Origin: Thaumarchaeota archaeon S13
GTDB taxonomy: Archaea > Thermoproteota > Nitrososphaeria > Nitrososphaerales > Nitrosopumilaceae
Direction of reading: 5' to 3'
DNA length: 5,235 nucleotides
NCBI GenBank assembly: GCA_003724275.1
Contig: RHFA01000076.1
Location: forward strand, 1-5,235
The first letter of the stretch is position 1, and every line of letters begins with the position of its first letter. Below the pieces are notes generated by a model. It worked only from the letters and a program-made list of their open reading frames with translations. It was not told the origin of the DNA and did no database searches. Positions 1 through 4,071 of this stretch are shown here, piece by piece. A program made the translations under genes and the position numbers.

Positions 1-390
1 GCCCTGGCCATCAAGGCGTTTGCGAGGTCACGCAAGTTCCAGGCGTACGTCGACAGGGAGGACGAGCACAACCTACAGGCGCTAGAGACGGTTCTCCGCG
101 GGTGCGCGCGCACGATCGACGGGGTGCTGGACAGCCCTGGCGGCGAGGCCAGGTACTTTCGGTCCCTGAACGCGCTGCCCCTCGTCCTGCCGGCGCTGCT
201 GGCAGAGTATGACATGTACATACGGCCAGAGACGCGGCGGCTGGTCCTTGACCTGGAGCTGCTGCTGCTGGAGGCCTCCACGAGCGAGTATGAGGAGTCG
301 CTCTTGATCCTAGAGGGGGCGCAAGACCACGTGGGGACGATACTTGCCAACCTCGCCAGGCCGCCGGCCGAGTCGAGGCCGCCTGCCTAG
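1..390 (+). CDS. Unrecognised helical protein, C-terminal part (5' end outside window)
   Basis: The frame starting at base 1 is open to a TAG at 388-390, giving 129 residues, so the gene begins upstream of the window. A GTG at 124 lies inside this frame, but the preceding 41 codons (residues such as FARSRKFQAYVDRE) show the same codon use, so I read it as internal. The product is rich in Leu, Glu, Arg and Ala and looks mostly alpha-helical. It has a run of leucines at window residues 81-90 (LVLDLELLLL) and a Pro-rich end (residues 121-129). There is no convincing membrane segment, because acidic residues interrupt the leucine stretch, and no catalytic motif I recognise. The function is unknown. 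A promoter-like box follows it, so it probably belongs to a different transcription unit from the genes downstream. Coding status is fairly sure; identity is open. Confidence 0.75.
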   Translation, partial: ALAIKAFARSRKFQAYVDREDEHNLQALETVLRGCARTIDGVLDSPGGEARYFRSLNALPLVLPALLAEYDMYIRPETRRLVLDLELLLLEASTSEYEESLLILEGAQDHVGTILANLARPPAESRPPA

Positions 391-410
391 GCCGCCCCGC
401 GCAGGCCCGC

Positions 411-424
411 ACATATCCTTATTA
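411..424 (+). promoter_or_regulatory. Archaeal TATA-like promoter for the small membrane protein gene
   Basis: The stretch acatatccttatta is the only AT-rich run between the stop at 390 and the ATG at 450, in DNA that is otherwise almost pure G+C. Its centre lies about 32 bases before the ATG. That fits an archaeal TATA box with transcription starting only a few bases before, or at, the start codon. No GGAGG or GGTG ribosome site lies in 425-449, which agrees with a leaderless or very short-leader mRNA. The assignment rests on composition and spacing only. Confidence 0.5.
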
Positions 425-449
425 CCCGTCACGGCGGCGCGGCGGGGCG

Positions 450-686
450 ATGGAGCCCGCAGAGCCGCCCCACGGAGTCGAGGAGTCCGGCCCCGCGCGG
501 GGGCGCTCGCGGTGGTGGTACCTCGCGCCGCTCCTCCTGGCCATAGTGGGCGGCGTTGTGGCATACTTTGCGCTCCGCCGCGACGACCCGCGCCTGGCAA
601 GGAACTGCCTGGTTCTCGGCATTGCCCTGACGGTGGTCAGCGTGGCCGTGCAGGCCGCCATTGTCGCCGCAGACCCGCTGCCCTAG
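450..686 (+). CDS. Small two-TM membrane protein (78 aa)
   Basis: This 78-residue protein has a Pro/Glu/Gly-rich N-terminal tail (1-20) and two hydrophobic segments, about 22-42 (from WWYLAPLLLAIVGG) and 52-73. They are joined by a short charged turn, RRDDPRLARNC. The GG within the first helix, the D-x-P-R-L-A-R turn and a Cys at residue 53 are shared with the next gene. The two proteins match at about 26 of 52 aligned positions, so they are tandem paralogs. Similar two-helix proteins with a 'W..LP....IGG..AY..L..D.P..A' pattern are, to my knowledge, common in thaumarchaea, but no function is assigned to them. ATG 450 is the only reasonable start, since no upstream start exists in frame after the promoter. 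It has its own promoter-like box and no obvious terminator, so it may be monocistronic or read through into the next unit. Confidence 0.8.
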   Translation: MEPAEPPHGVEESGPARGRSRWWYLAPLLLAIVGGVVAYFALRRDDPRLARNCLVLGIALTVVSVAVQAAIVAADPLP

Positions 687-730
687 CCCTGCGGCCCCCC
701 GCGCGCGCCGCCCCGCCGCGTGGCCAAAAA

Positions 731-741
731 TAGGTATATTA
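731..741 (+). promoter_or_regulatory. Archaeal TATA-like promoter of the MoxR/DUF58/VWA unit
   Basis: The sequence taggtatatta, preceded by an A-run (aaaaa at 726-730), is a sharp AT-rich island between two GC-rich genes. Its centre is about 23-29 bases upstream of the two candidate ATGs at 760 and 766, which is the spacing expected for a leaderless archaeal transcript. No comparable AT-rich box is seen in the junctions between the four downstream genes, so this is the best candidate promoter for the whole five-gene run. Confidence 0.55.
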
Positions 742-758
742 GGCGCGCGCGGCGCGCC
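742..758 (+). repeat. Short perfect inverted repeat between TATA-like box and start codon
   Basis: The arms ggcgcgc (742-748) and gcgcgcc (752-758) are exact reverse complements separated by 3 bases. They fall immediately after the TATA-like box and end just before the ATG at 760. In this position the repeat could be an operator or affect the initially transcribed region. However, self-complementary G/C runs arise easily by chance in DNA of this composition, so a role is only a possibility. Confidence 0.3.
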
Positions 759-759
759 C

Positions 760-1197
760 ATGCGCATGGAGGCCAAAGATCCGCCCCCGACGGAGGGCGG
801 CGGGCAGGGCAGGTTCGGCCTGACGCCGGCGCCAGGGCGCCAGAGGTCGTGGGCGTGGTTCCTGCTGCCCGTCTTTATCGACATTGTCGGCGGCGCGCTG
901 GCGTACTGGGCACTGCGCCACGACTCGCCGCGCCTGGCGCGCGACTGCCTCTATGTGGGCATCACGCTAACTGCGGCAAAGGCGGTGACCACGGCGGTCA
1001 TGCTCATGGCGCTGTACGGCCTCGGCGCGTCGCTCCCGTGGGACGACGGCGTGGTCGTTGACATCAACGACCTCTCGGCGCTGGAGGAGTGCCTCGAGGA
1101 GGCCCTCGGGCCAGACGGGACCGCCGCCTCGATCGACAGGGACCTGGCCATGGCGTGCGTCAGGGCGCACGCGCTTGGCCCGGCGCCCTCAGAGTAG
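760..1197 (+). CDS. Two-TM membrane protein with acidic C-terminal tail (paralog of preceding gene)
   Basis: Starting at ATG 760 the product is 145 residues. A second in-frame ATG at 766 would remove two residues and is about as likely. After a Pro/Gly-rich N-terminal tail come two hydrophobic segments, about 31-52 and 62-90, flanking the charged turn RHDSPRLARDC. About half of roughly 52 aligned positions match the 78-residue protein encoded just upstream. Unlike that paralog it carries a tail of about 54 residues (92-145), rich in Asp and Glu, with a probable amphipathic helix around LSALEECLEEAL. An Asp (residue 41) sits inside the first hydrophobic segment where the paralog has Ala. The gene ends only 15 bases before the MoxR gene and has a promoter-like box upstream, so it probably leads that operon and may be its membrane partner. 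Function is unknown; the partnership is inferred from position. Confidence 0.8.
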   Translation: MRMEAKDPPPTEGGGQGRFGLTPAPGRQRSWAWFLLPVFIDIVGGALAYWALRHDSPRLARDCLYVGITLTAAKAVTTAVMLMALYGLGASLPWDDGVVVDINDLSALEECLEEALGPDGTAASIDRDLAMACVRAHALGPAPSE

Positions 1198-1201
1198 CCG
1201 G

Positions 1202-1205
1202 GGTG
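1202..1205 (+). promoter_or_regulatory. Ribosome binding site deciding the GTG start of the MoxR gene
   Basis: GGTG, complementary to the CACC of the archaeal 16S rRNA 3' end, ends 7 bases before GTG 1213. It supports that start over later in-frame ATG codons. The pairing is short, so confidence is modest. Confidence 0.4.
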
Positions 1206-1212
1206 CCGGGCA

Positions 1213-2202
1213 GTGGACGAGGCAGTCAGGGATCTCACGGAGCGGGCCGCGGCACACGCCGAGATGGCCGGCCGCCTCCGCAGGGAGATTAGGACCGTCA
1301 TTGTGGGCCAGGACGCCATAATCGACAAGCTCACCGTCGCGGCCGTCTCGCGGGGCCACGCGCTCCTCGAGGGGATGCCCGGCCTCGCAAAGACGCTCCT
1401 CGTCAAGACGATGGCCGACTGCGTGAGGTCTGGCTTTGTGAGGATCCAGTTCACGCCAGACCTGCTGCCGGCTGACATCACGGGCACAAAGATATACGAG
1501 CACGCGACCTCTGAGTTCAAGACCGTAAAGGGCCCGATATTCTCAAACTTTGTCCTCGCCGACGAGATAAACCGCGCCCCGCCAAAGGTCCAGTCCGCGC
1601 TGCTAGAGGCCATGCAGGAGGGACAGGTGAGCATACAGGGAGAGACGCACGAGCTGCCGAGGCCCTTCTTTGTCATGGCGACGCAAAACCCCATCGAGTC
1701 CGAGGGAACCTACCGCCTGCCCGAGGCGCAGGTCGACAGGTTTATGCTAAAGCTCGTGATGACATACCCGTCGCGCGCCGAAGAGTCCGAGATTATACGC
1801 CGGTTCACCGAGGGCCAGCCGCGCGAGGCCGAGGGCGTCATAGGGGCCGAGGACATGGTCGCCATGCAAGAGTTCGTTCCCGGCGTGTACGCCGACGAGT
1901 CGGTCCGGTCGTACGTCGCCGACATTGTCGACGCGACGAGAAACCCTGTGGCCCACGGCCTGGACCCCGCCTCGGTGAGGACAGAGTATGGGGCCTCGCC
2001 GCGCGCCTCGATATGGCTGACGCTCGGCGCAAAGGCCGTCGCAATGATGGACTCGCGCGGGTATGTCATGCCCGAGGACGTCCGAAAGGTAGCCCCTGAC
2101 GTCCTGCGCCACCGCATACTGCTGACCTACGAGGCCGAGGCCGACGGAGACACGAACGACGCCGTCATATCGCGCATACTCGACGGCGTGAGGGTGCCCT
2201 AG
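1213..2202 (+). CDS. MoxR-family AAA+ ATPase
   Basis: This 329-residue protein has the full set of MoxR-type AAA+ motifs. They are a 'VGQD' N-terminal box (31-34), Walker A GMPGLAKT (54-61), Walker B FVLADE (113-118) followed by INRAPPKVQSALLEAMQE, sensor 1 ATQNP (156-160), an arginine finger in VDRFM (R176), and sensor 2 in GASPRAS (R264). The length is typical of the family and nothing essential is missing, so it should bind and hydrolyse ATP in the cytoplasm as a ring. MoxR ATPases act as chaperone-like motors that work with VWA-domain partners to mature or remodel target proteins. The next two genes encode exactly such partners. The start is GTG 1213, 15 bases after the preceding stop, with a GGTG ribosome site, so it is very likely co-transcribed with the two-TM gene. 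The family is certain; the substrate is unknown. Confidence 0.96.
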   Translation: MDEAVRDLTERAAAHAEMAGRLRREIRTVIVGQDAIIDKLTVAAVSRGHALLEGMPGLAKTLLVKTMADCVRSGFVRIQFTPDLLPADITGTKIYEHATSEFKTVKGPIFSNFVLADEINRAPPKVQSALLEAMQEGQVSIQGETHELPRPFFVMATQNPIESEGTYRLPEAQVDRFMLKLVMTYPSRAEESEIIRRFTEGQPREAEGVIGAEDMVAMQEFVPGVYADESVRSYVADIVDATRNPVAHGLDPASVRTEYGASPRASIWLTLGAKAVAMMDSRGYVMPEDVRKVAPDVLRHRILLTYEAEADGDTNDAVISRILDGVRVP

Positions 2203-2222
2203 CATGGCGGCGCGCGCGCGGC

Positions 2223-2226
2223 GGTG
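2223..2226 (+). promoter_or_regulatory. Ribosome binding site for the DUF58 gene
   Basis: GGTG lies 8 bases before ATG 2235, the only start codon in that frame between the MoxR stop and the conserved domain. An earlier ATG at 2204 is in another frame and stops after eight codons. Confidence 0.4.
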
Positions 2227-2234
2227 CTGAGCGC

Positions 2235-3119
2235 ATGCCCGCACGGACCGCCGCCGCGCACGGGCGCGTGCGCGGCCTCGAGATAGCCACTAGGCGCCTC
2301 GTCGAGGGCCTCGTCTCGGGGGGCCACGACTCTGTCTTTCGCGGCCGCGGCATAGCCTTTAGCGAGATACGCGAGTACCGCCACGGCGACGACGTGCGGG
2401 CCATCGACTGGAACGTGACGGCGCGCCTCAACAGGCCGTACGTCAAGGAGTACATCGAGGAGCGCGACCTGCAGGTGTATGCGGTGCTCGACGTCTCGGG
2501 GTCGGCGTCCTTTGGCGGCAGCCTCGCAAAGCGCGACAGGGGACTAGAGGTCGCCACGGCCGTCGTCCTCGCCGCGCAGGGGGCCAACGACAGGGCCGGC
2601 GCGTTCCTCGTGAGCGACCGCATCGAGATGTACGTGCCGGCCCGCCGCGGCAGGCGCCACGCGATGCGGGCACTGATCGCCATGGCGGCCCACGAGCCGG
2701 CCTCGCGGGCCACGGACCTGCGCGCGTGCCTCGAGGCCGTATCGGGGATTGTAAAGCGGCGCAGCGCAATCGTCATAATATCGGACATGGTCGACGGCGG
2801 GGACTATGCGCGGCCACTGCGCCACCTCGCGCGCAGGCACGACGTCTCGGTCATCAGGGTGACGGACAGGCGCGAGCGCGACATTCCGGACGTGGGCCTC
2901 ATAGAGCTAGAGGACGGCGAGACCGGCGAGCAGGTCCTCGTGGACACGTCAGACCCCGCGTTTCGCGCCGAGTATGCCGCGCTCGTCAGGCGCGGCGACG
3001 CCGAGCTCGCCTCGACGCTGGCCCGCTGCCACGTCGACAGGGTGGACATTGGGACCGAGGGCGACTATGGGCCGCGCCTGCTGCGCTTTTTTCGGACCAG
3101 GGGAAGGAGGAGGCCATAG
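2235..3119 (+). CDS. DUF58 family protein with VWA-like fold
   Basis: The 294-residue product carries the DUF58 signature around residues 35-77: FRGRGIAFSEIREYRHGDD, then RAIDWNVTARLNRPYVKEY and an EER. A von Willebrand A-like fold follows. It has an intact metal-site pattern: D86, S88 and S90 in DVSGS, T160 in ATD, and D184 in IISDM. The middle helix-strand alternation (104-135, 177-210) fits that fold. No membrane segment is visible, so it is probably cytoplasmic or peripheral. Many DUF58 proteins in bacterial Bat-type clusters have N-terminal membrane helices, and this short form lacks them. Partners are the MoxR ATPase just upstream (32-base gap) and the membrane VWA protein just downstream (4-base gap). 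It is expected to act as the adaptor of the ATPase. The C-terminus is strongly basic (RTRGRRRP), partly because it overlaps the Shine-Dalgarno run of the next gene. Family assignment is firm; molecular role is inferred. Confidence 0.93.
   Translation: MPARTAAAHGRVRGLEIATRRLVEGLVSGGHDSVFRGRGIAFSEIREYRHGDDVRAIDWNVTARLNRPYVKEYIEERDLQVYAVLDVSGSASFGGSLAKRDRGLEVATAVVLAAQGANDRAGAFLVSDRIEMYVPARRGRRHAMRALIAMAAHEPASRATDLRACLEAVSGIVKRRSAIVIISDMVDGGDYARPLRHLARRHDVSVIRVTDRRERDIPDVGLIELEDGETGEQVLVDTSDPAFRAEYAALVRRGDAELASTLARCHVDRVDIGTEGDYGPRLLRFFRTRGRRRP
3104..3113 (+). promoter_or_regulatory. Strong Shine-Dalgarno sequence for the TTG-started VWA gene
   Basis: AAGGAGGAGG lies inside the last codons of the DUF58 gene and ends 10 bases before TTG 3124. 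It is the strongest ribosome site in the window and decides in favour of the unusual TTG start. It also indicates that translation of the VWA gene is coupled to that of the upstream gene. Confidence 0.65.
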
Positions 3120-3123
3120 CGCA

Positions 3124-4071
3124 TTGGCCGGATTTGAGAGCCCCCTGGTGCTAGCGTTCCTCGCGTGCGTGCCGGCCCTATATGCCATGTACCGCACGGT
3201 CCTATCGCGCAGGAGGCGCGCGGCGATGCAGTTTAGCAGCATATCCTACCTCAAGTCTGCCATGCGCAAGGGCCGCCGCGCGCGCGACGCGTCGCTGTTT
3301 TACGTGTCTGTCGCGGCCATTGCGCTGATGATCGTGGGCTTTGCCGGCCCGCACATACCCCTCGAGCAGGCCGAGGAGGGCGTCAACGTCGTGCTAGTCA
3401 TCGACATATCGGGCAGCATGGCCGCGACGGACTATCCGCCCAACCGCCTCGAGGCCGCAAAGCGCGCCGCCGGCACGCTAGTCGGGTCGCTCGAGCAGAA
3501 CGACAACGTCGGCATTGTCACGTTTGAGAGCGGCGCGACGACTGCGGCCTACCTGAGCCCCTACAAGGACCGCGTGGGCACAAAGCTCGCCGCGATCCGC
3601 GTCTCGGAGGGACGGACGGCCATAGGCGACGGCCTCAGCCTCGGCATAGACATGGCGACGTCTGTCCCCAACAAGAAAAAGGTCGTCATACTGCTAAGCG
3701 ACGGCGTGAGCAACTCTGGCGTGATCACGCCGGCCGAGGCGATAGCCTTTGCGGCGTCAAGCTCGATCCAGGTCCACACGGTCGGCATGGGCTCGGAGGG
3801 CCGCGTCGTCCTCGGGTATGACGCGTTTGGCCGGCCCCAGTATGCCGAGCTCGACGAGGCGACGCTGCGCGCGATCGCCTCGCAGACGGGCGGGAACTAT
3901 TTCAAGTCGGTCAACGCCGAGACGCTCGACGCGATATACCGCGGCATCGGCGACGAGATAGAGCGCGAGGAGCAGGAGACGGACATACGCGAGTGGTTCT
4001 TTGCGGCGGCCCTGGCGGCCTTTGCGGCCCAGCTCTACATGAGGTACGGGCGGGGGAGGATAATACAGTGA
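3124..4071 (+). CDS. BatA-like membrane-anchored von Willebrand factor A protein
   Basis: From TTG 3124 the product is 315 residues. The N-terminus (FESPLVLAFLACVPALYAMY, about 4-23) is a hydrophobic anchor, followed by a basic stretch and QFSS (36-39), as in BatA-type proteins. A second hydrophobic segment spans about 58-76. The VWA domain follows, with a complete MIDAS: D94, S96 and S98 in DISGS, T165 in GRTAIGDG, and D193 in LSDG. A C-terminal membrane helix lies at about 291-307 (WFFAAALAAFAAQLYM) before a short basic tail. The usual Bat layout would place the VWA domain between TM2 and TM3, outside the cytoplasm. The frame stays open upstream to about 2974, but that part overlaps the DUF58 gene and lacks family similarity, so the TTG with its strong ribosome site is preferred. 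The gene's last bases overlap the next gene. Its likely role is as membrane adaptor of the MoxR/DUF58 system. Confidence 0.93.
   Translation: MAGFESPLVLAFLACVPALYAMYRTVLSRRRRAAMQFSSISYLKSAMRKGRRARDASLFYVSVAAIALMIVGFAGPHIPLEQAEEGVNVVLVIDISGSMAATDYPPNRLEAAKRAAGTLVGSLEQNDNVGIVTFESGATTAAYLSPYKDRVGTKLAAIRVSEGRTAIGDGLSLGIDMATSVPNKKKVVILLSDGVSNSGVITPAEAIAFAASSSIQVHTVGMGSEGRVVLGYDAFGRPQYAELDEATLRAIASQTGGNYFKSVNAETLDAIYRGIGDEIEREEQETDIREWFFAAALAAFAAQLYMRYGRGRIIQ
4052..4059 (+). promoter_or_regulatory. Shine-Dalgarno sequence for the secreted protein gene
   Basis: GGGGGAGG, within the final codons of the VWA gene, ends 8 bases before GTG 4068. Together with the 4-base GTGA overlap of start and stop, it points to coupled translation. 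Confidence 0.6.

Noticed and set aside
687..725. G/C-rich run after the first small membrane gene as a terminator
   Set aside because: There is no stable, well-defined hairpin followed by T residues and no T-rich tract on the plus strand, so a terminator cannot be supported.
429..884. Minus-strand open frame of 151 codons over both small membrane protein genes and the promoter between them
   Set aside because: Its composition (Arg, Gly, Pro, Ala) is that of a GC-rich shadow. The plus-strand genes there are paralogs of each other, and the region contains a TATA-like box for the plus strand.
951..1694. Long minus-strand open frame (247 codons) across the end of the two-TM gene and the MoxR gene
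   Set aside because: It lies opposite conserved AAA+ motifs and is Ser/Ala/Arg-rich with no recognisable domain, as expected of an antisense shadow in GC-rich coding DNA.
2206..2224. Alternating CG run (cgcgcgcgcg) between the MoxR and DUF58 genes as a structural or regulatory element
   Set aside because: Similar short CG alternations occur in several places in this GC-rich DNA, and nothing about the position or symmetry sets this one apart.
2204..2230. ATG one base after the MoxR stop (eight-codon open frame, MAARARRC)
   Set aside because: It is out of frame with the DUF58 gene and stops at 2228-2230. The ATG at 2235 with a GGTG site explains the gene start without it.
2726..3154. Plus-strand open frame of 142 codons inside the DUF58 gene
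   Set aside because: It is extremely Arg/Gly/Ala-rich and entirely overlaps the conserved VWA-like part of the DUF58 frame, so it is an out-of-frame shadow.
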